Positions 1 to 9,588 are shown, numbered from the stretch's first letter. The stretch: DNA of 39,575 nt from Neoconidiobolus thromboides FSU 785 (GCA_025603075.1 MU626434.1:1-39575), one strand, 5' to 3'. The notes: generated by a model not told the origin, from the letters alone. Numbers and translations: made by a program.

Positions 1-283
1 AAAAGAGTTTACAGAGTATAATAGTTCGAGGCTTTTTAACTGAATTAATCCCTGATATCTCGAACATTTAATAAAGCCACTAAGTTTTCTTAATATTATT
101 TTACATAGATTTTACATTAGTATTGTCTATTCTATTTGTCTTATATAGCTTGTAACCTATTACGTGCTATTCCTCATAATCCAAGTCTATCTTAGTCACA
201 TAAACTAAGACCTTTCGACTTATAGTGTAGTCAACCCAGCAATAGCTGTTCTTGACTCCAAACCCTGAGTACCAGATTTCACA
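1..283 (-). mobile_element. Copy A of a ~400 bp TIR element (cut by window edge)
   Basis: This is the reverse complement of 441-723 with about six mismatches by eye and no net length change. It ends at 283 in ATTTCACA, matching the TGTGAAAT that opens the copy at 441. The remaining ~117 bp of this copy should lie left of the window. No open reading frame is visible, so it looks non-autonomous. Confidence 0.75.
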
Positions 284-287
284 CCCC

Positions 288-393
288 ATATGGTGATGTT
301 TTTTTTTGACTTCATCACTTTTTTCCTCTTTTAAGCACTATTTGAGCAGAAAGATTGTTGGTAAAATTCTTACATAAAAATACATCCTCATAT
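288..393 (-). mobile_element. TGGGGATGT MITE, copy 1
   Basis: A ~106 bp element between ATATGGTGATGT and ACATCCTCATAT, nested in the spacer between copies A and B. The interior carries the family core (TTTTAAGCACTATTTGAG, then a TTGGTAAAATTCTTA block). Confidence 0.8.
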
Positions 394-440
394 TATATTT
401 TTAATATATTTTTTAACTATTTCATTGTTATAGTTACAAC

Positions 441-840
441 TGTGAAATCTGGTACTCAGGGTTTAGAGTCAAGAACAGCTATTGCTGGGTTGACTACACT
501 ATAAGTCGAAAGGTCTTAGTTTATGTGACTAAGATAGACTTGGGTTATGAGGAATAGCACATAATAGGTTACAAGCTATATAAGACAAATAGAATAGACA
601 ATACTAATGTAAAACCTATGTAAAATACTATTAAGAAAACTTAGTGGCTTTATTAAATGTTCGAGATATCAGGGAATAATTCAGTTAAAAAGCCTCGAAC
701 TATTATACTCTGTAAACTCTTTTATACTCTGAAAAGTATAAGTATCAAAATGAGAAGATAATATTCTTTTGGGTGGAACTAGAAATTCTCATAATAAATC
801 AAAATAATTAACCATGGGACTGACAAAGCGATATTTCACA
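441..840 (+). mobile_element. Copy B of the ~400 bp TIR element
   Basis: The copy begins TGTGAAATCTGG and ends GATATTTCACA, giving an 8-bp inverted terminus TGTGAAAT/ATTTCACA. CAAC occurs on both outer flanks (437-440 and 841-844), a possible but unproven target duplication. It is non-coding. It faces copy A across a 157 bp spacer, so the two arms could form a very long hairpin. Confidence 0.7.
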
Positions 841-890
841 CAACTACCTCTTTTGCATTTTTGTATTTGTTTTAATAAACATAGTATTTA

Positions 891-985
891 GAAGTGTTTT
901 CTAGTTCCATCGCTTTTTCCATTTTCCAAGTGCTATTTGAATAGAATAATTGTTAGTAAAATTTTTGAACAAAAAAATAAAGTAC
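891..985 (-). mobile_element. TGGGGATGT MITE, copy 2 (degenerate)
   Basis: The interior matches the family (CTTTTTCCATTTTCCAAG, TGCTATTTGAATAG, TTGTTAGTAAAATTTTTGAA), but both TGGGGATGT termini have decayed. Confidence 0.6.
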
Positions 986-1093
986 TTTAATAAACATCTC
1001 TAATAAAGTAAAAATATAAAATAAAATATAAATAGTAACAAATTAATATTAAAATTAAAATATTTACTAAAACATTTTATATTTGTACTGCTA

Positions 1094-1198
1094 ATATGGA
1101 AATGTTTTTTTGACTTCATCACTTTTTCTATTTTTTAAGCGCTATTTAAGTGAAAAAATTATTAGTAAAATTCTTAAACACAAAATACATCCCCATAT
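1094..1198 (-). mobile_element. TGGGGATGT MITE, copy 3
   Basis: It runs from ATATGGAAATGTTTT to ACATCCCCATAT. It holds the core TTAAGCGCTATTTAAG and ends in TA on both sides. Confidence 0.8.
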
Positions 1199-1302
1199 AT
1201 TTAAAAAGTATAAAAAATCATATAAATATATAATTAGTTTAAAATAAATAATAATAACAATAAAACATAATATTTCTTTTAATAAAATTAGTTAGAATAT
1301 AT

Positions 1303-1763
1303 TGTGAAATATCACTTTATCAACTCCATGATTGATTATAGCATAGTAACCATATAAGTTGTGCTCTTGAGCTCAGAGACAATCAATCCCATGCTCTTAA
1401 TTTGATTTGCTATGGGAATTTCTAGCTTCATCTCAAAGAACATTATCTTCTCCCCTTGATATTTATACTTGTCAGAGTATAAAAGAAATTTTAGAGTATA
1501 GTAACTCAAGGCTTTTTAACTGAATTATTTCTTGGTATCTCGCACATTTAATAAAGCCGCTAAATTTTCTTAAGAGTATTTTTCATAGATTTTACAGTGA
1601 TATTGTCTATTCTATTTGTCTTATATACTTTATGGTATATTACTTGCTATTATTCGTAATCCAAGTCTATCTTAGTCACATAAATTAAGACCTTTCGACT
1701 TATAGTATAGTCAACCAGATGATAGCTCTTATTGACTCCAGTTACTGAGTATCAGATCTCACA
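1303..1763 (-). mobile_element. Copy C of the ~400 bp TIR element, diverged
   Basis: The copy begins TGTGAAATATCACTTT (compare the reverse complement of 840-825) and ends ATCTCACA. From about 1480 to 1763 it follows copy A closely but with many more substitutions. Near 1345-1420 it has roughly 60 bp absent from copy B. It is therefore an older or separately diverged copy of the same family. No coding capacity is seen. Confidence 0.7.
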
Positions 1764-1821
1764 ATACTAAAACCAATTAAGTAATTAAAATAAACTTTAA
1801 TATTTTAATAAATTAACTAAA

Positions 1822-1928
1822 ATATGGGGATGTATTTTTGTATTTAAGAGTTTTACTAACAAATTTTCCGCTCAAATAGCGCTTAAAAAATGGAAAAAGT
1901 AATGAAGCCAAAAGAAACACTCCCATAT
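1822..1928 (+). mobile_element. TGGGGATGT MITE, copy 4
   Basis: It runs from ATATGGGGATGTATTTTT to ACACTCCCATAT, about 107 bp, with the AGCGCT centre flanked by TTTTCC and GGAAAA. It lies 58 bp right of element copy C. Confidence 0.85.
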
Positions 1929-2069
1929 ATTAGTTATTCAGAAATTAAATTGCTTTCAAAAATTTTAATAGCCTTTTTATATACATTAATAATCAAAGTT
2001 ATTTATGAGAAATTTTGTTTTAAAAACAACAATAAAAAATCAAATATATGTAAAATTATATTAAATTAA

Positions 2070-2211
2070 ATATGTGAAGAATGTGTTTCCATGTTTGAGA
2101 ATTTTACTAATAATTTTTCTGCTTAAATAGTGCTTGAAAATAGAAAAAGGAATGAAATCAAAAAAAACATACTCATATGAAAGTAATGAAGCTAAAAAAA
2201 CACTTTCATAT
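2070..2211 (+). mobile_element. TGGGGATGT MITE, copy 5, with a duplicated end
   Basis: A diverged copy occupies about 2070-2178. Its last ~37 bp are then repeated as 2175-2211 (AAGTAATGAAG then an A-run then ACTTTCATAT). This is either a tandem end duplication or the remains of a second copy sharing the junction. Confidence 0.65.
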
Positions 2212-2480
2212 CCTTTCAAAGATATTGTTTAATCAAATAATGAATATGATCATTTGAATATTGTGGATAAACATTGCCTAATTTTTATTGATCAAAATAA
2301 AACTGTAACAAATATTGCTCCTACAGTTTAAATCAAATTAACTTTGGGCATCAAGTATTAAAAAATAATAATGTAATTAGTGAAATCGATTAGAAATTAT
2401 GGTCTAATCGAACAGAATCTTTTGAAGTCCCCAATGCTCACATGGTTAACTGATTCTTTTTTAAATTTTCATCTTAATAA

Positions 2481-2580
2481 GTGGGGATGTATCTTGTGTT
2501 TAAGAATTTTACTAATAATTTTTTCGCTTAAATAGCGCTTAAAAAATAGAAAAAGTGAAGTCAAAAAAAACATTCCCAAG
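2481..2580 (+). mobile_element. TGGGGATGT MITE, copy 6
   Basis: It starts GTGGGGATGTATC and ends ACATTCCCAA. The core AAATAGCGCTTAAAAAAT is present. It lies about 300 bp upstream of the DNAJC17-like gene. Confidence 0.75.
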
Positions 2581-2886
2581 TAGTCAAAGTTTGGTATTTA
2601 AAAACATGTTCTATTCTTTTTGTATCGATTAACTATTTTTATAAAGATATATCAAATAGTTTAAAGAATAATAAGATGATTTAAATTAATTTTGATACTT
2701 TACAATTTATAATTCTACTCTTACATCTTTGTCAGTAAAGTAACTAAACTAAAGCATCAAAAATTTGTTCTTCAATAAAAAAATAATCGACAAAATCGCA
2801 GCTTTAAAAAAGAATATTGAAAAAAATTAAGGAATTTATTTTTAGCATTTTTTTAAACTATAAGACGTTAAATAAAACTTCAAATA

Positions 2887-4146
2887 ATGGAAGAATACAA
2901 GGGAATAACTATCAAGGGGAAGGAATTAAATTATTACGAATTTCTGGGACTGGATATTAATGTTAAAGAAGGAAAAGAGATTACCAAAGCTTATCGAGCC
3001 AAATCTTTAATTTATCATCCAGATAAAAATCAAGAAGATCCAGATGCAGGTAATTTATTTTAATTATTAATTATTGATTATTAACTATCAGTTATTAATT
3101 ATCAGTTATTAATTATTAATTATTAATTATTAATTTTAATTTATAGAACAATTATTTGTGTCTTTAAAAAAAGCATATGATACCTTAAAAGATGAAAATA
3201 AAAAAAAAGAATACGATAATTATTTAAAAAACACATTAGAAAAGAAGGAGAGAGTTAGGAGGATGGACACTACTCGTAAGAGAAACAAAGATGGTAAATA
3301 TTTATATTTTTTTATGTGATCCTTTTTTAAATAAAAACGATATTATTTTTTAGATTTGGAAAGAAGAGAAAGAGAAGCTAAAGAACAAAGGATTTATAAA
3401 CAACAACAGCAAAAAAAACAAGAATCAGACGTAAGTTTATTCTATTTTTTATATTCATTTTTTATATTAAAAACCTATAGATTGATAGACTGAGAAAAAA
3501 CTTTGCTGCTGGAGTAAATAATAATCCATCAGAAGCACCCTATCAAACATACGAGAAAGAAGTATTACCTGAAATTAAAACGGAAGTAGAATTAATTAGT
3601 TTAAAATTAAAAGTATTAGAGAAAGAAATCAAAGCTTCGGATACAAGTATAAAAATTAAATGGTCCAAAGAGGAGAATATAAATGAAGAAGAATTATATG
3701 AATTATTTAATTCTTTTGGTACTGTTGAACATATAATTGGTAATTATAAAAAAAAAGTGCCAAATGCATTAATATCGTTTACTAATGTTATGGGACCTCA
3801 TGCTATAATGCAAAATAAGTTAAGAAATGATAAAAGGTTGGAGAAATTCACTGTTTCTTGGGTTAACTCGGAAAATAAAGAACCAGAAAGAGTAACTCAA
3901 ATTATTAAATTGATGGAAGAATTAGAAATTGCTATGAGTAAAGAAAATAATAGTAATAAAAACAATAAAAAAAGAAAGAGAAGTGAAATTCCAAAACAAC
4001 TTTTTAAGGTAAATTGAATTCTAATTCTAATAATTAATTATATAATAATCATTTTATTTTAGAAAACAGCTTACCTTTCACTTAACGAACTTGAAACTAT
4101 GGTTCATTTTAAAGCACAAAGATTTGACCTTAAATATGGACTCTAA
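2887..4146 (+). CDS. DNAJC17/Cwf23-like J-domain and RRM protein
   Basis: Predicted spliceosome-associated DnaJ co-chaperone of the DNAJC17 (human) / Cwf23 (fission yeast) family, acting in the nucleus. Five exons, join(2887..3049, 3147..3293, 3354..3430, 3481..4008, 4063..4146), all with GT-AG borders, give 332 residues. The J domain spans about residues 12-75 and has the catalytic HPD at 44-46 in IYHPDKN. A charged, Glu/Lys/Gln-rich coiled-coil linker follows. A divergent RRM-like domain (IKIKWSK..., FGTVEHIIG, ALISFTN) occupies roughly residues 195-280. The C-terminus is basic (KKRKRSEIPKQ), probably a nuclear signal. J domain plus RRM in this order is diagnostic of DNAJC17. Intron 1 is the longest and contains a TTATTAATTA microsatellite. 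It is convergent with COG3, leaving 143 bp between stops. Exon borders are by eye but all frames join cleanly. Confidence 0.85.
3055..3140 (+). repeat. ATTAATTATTA microsatellite inside intron 1 of the DNAJC17-like gene
   Basis: Irregular repeats of TTATTAATTAT with interspersed TATCAG fill most of the 97 nt intron, making it about twice the usual length here. Confidence 0.7.
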
Positions 4147-4289
4147 AATATCAAGTAAAGTTATTTATCTTATTCTTTTTTTTAAATATATAATCTATAA
4201 AATTAAAATTTATTATTATTATAAATTTTATTAATATACAAAATAGAAAATAGAGATATTAAAACTTAACATTTATTTATTTGTCTGTT

Positions 4290-5723
4290 TCAAGTTAATT
4301 GATCTTCCACAGGTATAAAACTTTTCATAGATTCCAAGAGATCTTTAATAACTGCTTTTGAAGTAGAAGAGGATATAATTTGATACTGATCAAATAAAAA
4401 TTTATAAACTTGAACTAAATTCAATTGTTCTTGAGTACCTGCTAATTCTTTTTTATTAAATCCTTTTAGTTTTTTATTAATTGTATCAGATAAAGTATCA
4501 AAAAACAATTTTAATAAATTATTTAGAAATGAATTTAATTCTTGTTCACCTTCAATGAAATAAGAGCGAAATAATGTTTCTTCATCACGAATAATAATAG
4601 TTAAATGAGCGATTCCATCTAAAGTTGATATTATTAAATCGTTATGACAAGCTAGTTGAGTAATAAATGAATTTAAACTATTTAATCGAAAGTTTATATA
4701 ACAATCGAAACAATCTAATAATAAATTATTATAATCATTATTTAACATATATCGACTTTCAATTTCAAATATTAGTGGTCTTATTTCACTAGCTAAATAT
4801 CTTAATTTTTGTTGTAAATTATTAATATCATTAATACTAATATTGTTATTATTATTGTTATTATTATTATTTAATTCTAATTTATTAATACTTTCATAAA
4901 AATTTAAATGAATAATAGATAATGCTCTTGTCATACATTGTTGATATTTATCTAAATAAAGCTTACTATCTTTATAATTTAAATTTAATTTCATAAAATT
5001 AATACAGTTGTCTAATAAATATAAAGTAGGTTTAAATTGAGAATGATAACACATATCTGTACCTGGAGAAGATAAAAATTGATAAATTGGTGTTAATTGA
5101 TTAAAATAAACTAATTCTTTTTCTATTATTTCTATTTTATTTATTAATGTTTCATTTTCTTGAATAATATCAAAACAAATCTGTTGTATACTTTGATTAT
5201 TAATTTCCATTTTTTGATATTGTTTTGTTAAATTATCACTTGTTTCTTGAAGTTGCAATATGTTTTTTTTAATCTTTTGAATCTTTTCAATATACAAATT
5301 TAATTGATTAATATACGATTGATAAATGTCTTCTTTTCCTTGAAATAAATAAGGTTCTAAATTATTAAACCAAAGCTGAAATGCTTGAATGGAGTTAATT
5401 TCTTTAGTTGGTAAAAACATAGAATTACTTAAACTTATTTCATTATTTGTATCAGATAATGGTGATTTTGATAAATTGGGGCTTATTGAGTTTACTAGTT
5501 TTGGCGTAAGAGTTGTAGTTGGTATATTTAAAAATGGGGAGCCTGTTAAACTTCGAATGTCAGTAGTAATATCTTTAATAACTTCTTCAGGGATAGGGGG
5601 TTCTGAGTACAAACTATCGATATATTCTAAAGATTGAAGATGATCTGAACTTAATTTAATTTCATTAAATATATCTTCAAATAAATTATTTTGTTTATTT
5701 TGTTTATTTTGTTTATCTATCAT
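4290..5723 (-). CDS. COG3: Conserved oligomeric Golgi complex subunit 3 (COG3/Sec34), C-terminally short
   Basis: Intronless gene of 477 residues. It resembles the N-terminal half of COG3/Sec34, a lobe-A subunit of the COG tether that handles retrograde vesicle fusion at the Golgi. Recognised parts: a disordered start with a KQN triplet repeat, a linker to about residue 110, then the Sec34 helical region (AFQLWFNNLEPYLF, a coiled coil about 140-210, ELVYFNQLTPIYQFL, LYLDKYQQCMTRAL). A run of about ten Asn near residue 290 is encoded by 4843-4875. COG3 is usually about 800 residues, and here the middle-to-C-terminal helical bundles are missing. The stop lies only 143 bp from the stop of the neighbouring convergent gene, so no long downstream exon can supply them. 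It shares a 164 bp divergent promoter region with the small gene at 5888. Identity is quite sure; completeness is not. Confidence 0.8.
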   Translation of the reverse strand: MIDKQNKQNKQNNLFEDIFNEIKLSSDHLQSLEYIDSLYSEPPIPEEVIKDITTDIRSLTGSPFLNIPTTTLTPKLVNSISPNLSKSPLSDTNNEISLSNSMFLPTKEINSIQAFQLWFNNLEPYLFQGKEDIYQSYINQLNLYIEKIQKIKKNILQLQETSDNLTKQYQKMEINNQSIQQICFDIIQENETLINKIEIIEKELVYFNQLTPIYQFLSSPGTDMCYHSQFKPTLYLLDNCINFMKLNLNYKDSKLYLDKYQQCMTRALSIIHLNFYESINKLELNNNNNNNNNNISINDINNLQQKLRYLASEIRPLIFEIESRYMLNNDYNNLLLDCFDCYINFRLNSLNSFITQLACHNDLIISTLDGIAHLTIIIRDEETLFRSYFIEGEQELNSFLNNLLKLFFDTLSDTINKKLKGFNKKELAGTQEQLNLVQVYKFLFDQYQIISSSTSKAVIKDLLESMKSFIPVEDQLT

Positions 5724-5887
5724 TTTTTATTAATTTTACTCAATTGTTAATTTGAATTCTTACAAATGAAAAAGCTTACAATTAGATATTTTATTCGTCA
5801 TTATTGAAATCAGATTGAAATTAATAATTTTATGCAAAAAAAGAATTCCATTCAAAAAGTTTATTTTACTAAATATTAACTTTACTA

Positions 5888-6214
5888 ATGTTAGCTCATC
5901 TTAAAGCAATATCAACAAGCTATCGTATCTTTCAACTTCCGTTACTTAATTGCAAATTTTATACAAAAACAAGTATTATGTGTGAAAAGAAATCAAATTT
6001 ACCATTAGGATTACCTAGTATAGAAGATACAACTAATGAACAAAAAGATACAACGGTTAAATTAAATGATTTAGGACCAGTAATTATTAATGTTGATGGT
6101 ACTATATCAAGAGTTAATAATTGGAATGCAATGAGTGATATAGAAAAAGAAACATTTAATCGATTAATATTAAAACGTAATAAAGAGAGATTAAATCTAT
6201 TAAAAGATAAATAA
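5888..6214 (+). CDS. Small conserved protein with mitochondrial-type presequence
   Basis: 108 residues, single exon. The N-terminus (MLAHLKAISTSYRIFQLPLL, then CKFYTKT) lacks acidic residues and carries Lys/Arg, Ser/Thr and hydrophobics, like a mitochondrial targeting peptide. The C-terminal third is the conserved-looking part: LGPVIINVDGTISRVNNW followed by a Met-Ser and an acidic/basic helix ending RNKERLNLLKDK. From memory, short fungal proteins share this pattern of a DGT-S-R motif, a tryptophan and an RNKERL-like helix, but I cannot name the family. A second Met at residue 31 (MCEKKS) would give a cytosolic form. It is divergent from COG3, separated by 164 bp. Function unknown. Confidence 0.7.
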   Translation: MLAHLKAISTSYRIFQLPLLNCKFYTKTSIMCEKKSNLPLGLPSIEDTTNEQKDTTVKLNDLGPVIINVDGTISRVNNWNAMSDIEKETFNRLILKRNKERLNLLKDK

Positions 6215-6406
6215 AATTTAAATTAAAAATAAAAAATAAAAATAGATTATTTCTATTAATTTCAATTTACTTATTTTTAATTTAAATTCTATTCTTTTTA
6301 TTCATATTTGAAATTTATTTGTTAATTGTTTGAAATACTTTTTATTTGTTAGATATTATCACATATTAATTGAAAAAATAATGGATTAAGGGTAAACTTA
6401 AAACGG

Positions 6407-6620
6407 AGTGAATATTATTTTGTATTTCAAAAGGGTTGGAAGGAGGAGTAGGGAAGAGCGAGTGAGGTTAAGCTAAAAATAGTCAAGAAAAAAAATGATA
6501 TTATACTATAATGAAGAGAATATTCTTTGTATCTCAAAGAAATGAGGAAGTGAGTGAGTGTATGTGATTGAGACTAGTTAAAAATAGTTAAATGGTTGAT
6601 TGGAGATTATATTATAATTA
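6407..6620. repeat. Imperfect ~105 bp direct duplication downstream of the small gene
   Basis: Unit 1 at about 6407-6512 and unit 2 at about 6513-6620 share the order GAATATT, TTTGTAT-TCAAA, a purine-rich GAGTGAG tract, TTAAAAATAGT and GA-ATTATA-TATA. They are clearly diverged. The surrounding 6215-6652 is otherwise featureless and separates two convergent genes. Confidence 0.5.
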
Positions 6621-6652
6621 TAATTTTTGATTTTATAAAATATCAAATGAAA

Positions 6653-7762
6653 TTATTTAATAGTTGGATAACAAGAACCTAATTTACGTTGTCCCATAGA
6701 TTGAAAAGAATGAACTATAATAGCTGTTTCAATACCTGAAAATGAAGCAGATATTTTTTCTTGTTCAGTAAGGAAACAAAGGGTATATAAAGCCATTTCA
6801 AATTCAGGTGATGTACCGATAAATCCAGAAGAAATAGGCTTAGAACAATTTTTCCAAGTGAATTTGGTTTGTAATAAATGTTCTTTCCCATTTGGATTTT
6901 GTAAGGGATGAGAATGATGAGGTGCTACATAACCATGATAATTAAGTCGATTAGCTTTTTCTTCATAATAAAAATAAATCCAATTATGAAACCCTAAGAT
7001 TTCTTCATTTCTGGTTTCTCCTAAAAATACATGTTCAAAAGCAGAAGAATCATTCTTTGTTTCTCTTTTATATAATTTAAACCAAATATCATACATCATA
7101 CGTTGAAAACTAGTGGGATCCCCACTGCATAATCTTTTAGCTACTAAATATTGATGTAAATACATACCAGGTTTAGTGGATGCAAAAGCTTTTAAAAATT
7201 GTTCCATTTCCCCAATTTCCTTAGTTCCAAAGCTTTCTTCAATTCCAGTAGAACTATTATAATTATCTAATAAATCATAGAAATATTTGTAAGTTGGAAT
7301 GGTAAGGATACGTGACTCATTAACATATCGAAATAATTTCTGGGAGCCTGAATCTCCGGTTCTAGAATTTTTTAAATATAACTCATACTAAAAACAATTA
7401 ACAAATTTAAAATATTTAATAAATAAACTTACGTCTAAACCAGGATTAAGTCGATTACTATCTAAATTCCATAATTTTTCAATTGCTAATCGAATATTAG
7501 AAAGTTCATCTGAAGTTGGGTTAATTTGAGCTTGAGAAGAGTTAGAAGATACACTTGAAGTTGGATAACTAGTAGGCTTTTGAATCGGAGTAGGTTTATA
7601 ATTAGCTTGACTATTATCATGCCATTCACCTAAAGGTATATCATTTAATGTTGGATAGATTTGTTTATTTGGTTTAGTTGCTTGAGAATAAGAATAATTA
7701 TTATTATCTTCATTGTTTGATGAACAACATAACGATTTTAGTAACCCTGATAAAAAATCCAT
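6653..7762 (-). CDS. EndoU (XendoU/poly(U)-specific) endoribonuclease
   Basis: Two exons, complement(join(6653..7387, 7433..7762)), with a 45 nt GT-AG intron, give 354 residues. The C-terminal ~245 residues form an EndoU domain, a Mn-dependent family that usually cleaves at uridylates leaving cyclic phosphate. Supporting motifs: SSAFEHVFLGE with His229, GFHNWIYFYYEEK with His244, the Lys-containing FTWKNCSKPISSGF strand, then GTSPEFEMALYTLCFL, which is nearly invariant in the family. The two His and one Lys are the expected catalytic triad. The first ~110 residues are low-complexity (Asn, Ser, Pro, Gln). I place the start at MDFLSGLLKSLCC (7762), because its clustered Cys could be lipidated. 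An in-frame Met 15 codons upstream (7807) is an alternative. There is no classical signal peptide. Confidence 0.85.
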
Positions 7763-7807
7763 CTTTCTTCTATAAAAACGTATTAAAGAAATTAAGTTTA
7801 TTAACAA

Positions 7808-8823
7808 TGAAAACTATTGTTGTTTGATTTCTCTTTTTTAAATAAATAAAATTGATACAAGTGTTTATTTATGACTAAAATAATACTAATATCGAAATAG
7901 TTGCCCCAGATCTTTATAGCCACTGTGTGATTTGAACCAATTAAAAATCAAGAACTTTAATGACTTCCAATCAAATTCAAAAAGAAACCTTGGCCAAAGG
8001 TTTAGTTCCAATTTAAGACAAAACTTAACAATTCAAATTGAAACTTATTGGATCAAAATCAAAATAATAGTATAAAAATATATTTAAATATCCAATTATT
8101 ATTAATATTATCAATAATAACTTTTAAAAACTATCAAATCCTAAATCCAAATATCTTACCTCTAAACCCCTTTTTTGATAATTAATTGATATCAGCCAAT
8201 CATCTGTTGCTATTAATAGTTTCTAGCTTAAATATTTACCAATTAGATTCATTTCAATAAAAAAATTAAGCCTAATTCAATATTAAAACACATGCAAAAG
8301 AACCTAAATCAATAATTTGATATTGGAGTATTGATTTCACTTGGCCTTATACTGAGATCAACAGCCTTATACTGAGATCAATAATGTTGTATATTATTGA
8401 ATTAAAATCTAGATGAAATAATTTGAACATTAATATTAAGTCTATCTACTTTATTTTTTAACAAAATAATATTATTCTAGCCTACTATTATATATATTTT
8501 TAGACAAAACTTCAAGCTATTAATTTTATCGATAATAAAGTTCTTTATTAAATCATAATCTTTAAACATATCTATGTTAGTCATGACATCTAGTATACTA
8601 ATATTTATAATATCTAAGAGTAACGGATGAGTTTTATATAAGAGTGATACTTAACGATATTTGTAAGAATAGAATCAATTATAATTTTGACGTAATGTTT
8701 GAAAATTGCAAAATAAAAATAGCATAATTACATTCCAAAACAGTAGTATAATATAAAATTAATAACATATTAAATAATAATAATTTCCAATTTCTAAAAT
8801 TATCAATGTTATAATTAGTATCA
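7808..8823. other. Intergenic region between EndoU and PAP2 genes
   Basis: No gene is supported. The stretch contains an exact 20 bp tandem duplication (CCTTATACTGAGATCAACAG then CCTTATACTGAGATCAATAA, 8344-8383) and an isolated 18-codon reading frame at 7960. It is otherwise AT-rich, with stops in all frames. Confidence 0.6.
8344..8383. repeat. Two-unit 20 bp tandem repeat
   Basis: CCTTATACTGAGATCAA occurs twice in succession, identical over 17 bases, with the final three bases of each unit differing. Confidence 0.75.
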
Positions 8824-9435
8824 ATGACTTACAAAATTGACAATATATTAAAATTAATATTAAAACTATTAAGTTATTCACCAATATTGCTATTTTTTTT
8901 ATTAATACCAAAATGGTTGACTTGTTTATGGCACTTTGATTTATTAATCGGAGCTGTTAATAATGCAGTACTTAGTTATTTTTTGAAGGGGATTATAAAG
9001 TCAAAAAGGCCTGGGAGTAAGAGCTTTAGTTATTAGTTAGTATGGAGATATTTATTTGTATTTAGTTAAAAACAGATCGAGTTATGGTATGCCTTCAAGT
9101 CATTCTGCTTTTATTGGTTATATCTGGTCTTTTCTATTTCTAGAAGAATATAATAATAAAATAGAAAGGTAGATTAACTATAAGCATGTTATATATATTC
9201 TAATATCGCATTTAGTATAAAATTAAATAATCGAATAATATTACTACTATGGGGATTATCAGTTATTTATTCTAGGTATTGTTCAAATAGTATTTTTTTT
9301 AAATAGTTCTATTAATATTATTTAAGGTATCACTTTAAACACCATACTATTGTTCAATTATTAGTTGGTATACTTACCGGTAGTTTGTTGGCCTTTTTTT
9401 GGACAAACATCAAGCTATCATCGATTATAATTTAA
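8824..9435 (+). CDS. PAP2-family dolichyl-diphosphatase-like phosphatase, short paralogue
   Basis: Four exons, join(8824..9016, 9066..9168, 9216..9275, 9327..9435), with GT-AG introns of 47-51 nt, give 154 residues. It carries all three PAP2 signatures: K-x6-RP (KGIIKSKRP), PSSHS (YGMPSSHSAF), and SR-x5-H-x3-Q (SRYHFKHHTIVQ). The last motif has Gln where classical PAP2 enzymes have Asp, which is typical of DOLPP1/Cax4 dolichyl-pyrophosphate phosphatases. These recycle dolichol-PP to dolichol-P on the lumenal face of the ER. Several hydrophobic segments flank the motifs. All introns match the phase of those in the opposite-strand gene at 9589-10420, and two are clearly at homologous codons. 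It lacks about 50 residues of that protein's C-terminal tail and part of its N-terminus. It may be a working enzyme or a decaying duplicate; every splice joins in frame. Confidence 0.75.
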
Positions 9436-9475
9436 TTCAATTCAATTTAATTTGATTTAATTTAATCTAATAGAT
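9421..9475. repeat. AATTTAATTC/AATTTGATTT low-complexity repeat
   Basis: Imperfect ~10 bp repeats of TTTAATTCAA and TTTAATTTGA lie at and just after the stop of the short PAP2 gene. Confidence 0.6.
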
Positions 9476-9588
9476 TGAATTTATAACTAAATACAAAATT
9501 GCATCAAAGATAATCAGTAAAAAATAGACAACACATTCATATATTCATTACTTGTTAATGATTTGTTTACTTCCTTTTTTATTATTAT

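Larger units (their letters stand above)
1..2886. other. Repeat-rich intergenic region without genes
   Basis: Apart from the listed element copies, the sequence here is AT-rich with stops in every frame. Stretches 986-1093, 1199-1302, 2212-2480 and 2581-2886 show nothing recognisable. The last of these is the upstream region of the DNAJC17-like gene. Confidence 0.7.

Noticed and set aside
7928-7942. T-loop-like GATTTGAACCAAT
   Set aside because: No acceptor, D or anticodon stems around it; not a tRNA. No other tRNA or rRNA signal was seen in the window.
7960-8016. 18-codon frame MTSNQIQKETLAKGLVPI
   Set aside because: Too short and unsupported by any neighbouring exon.
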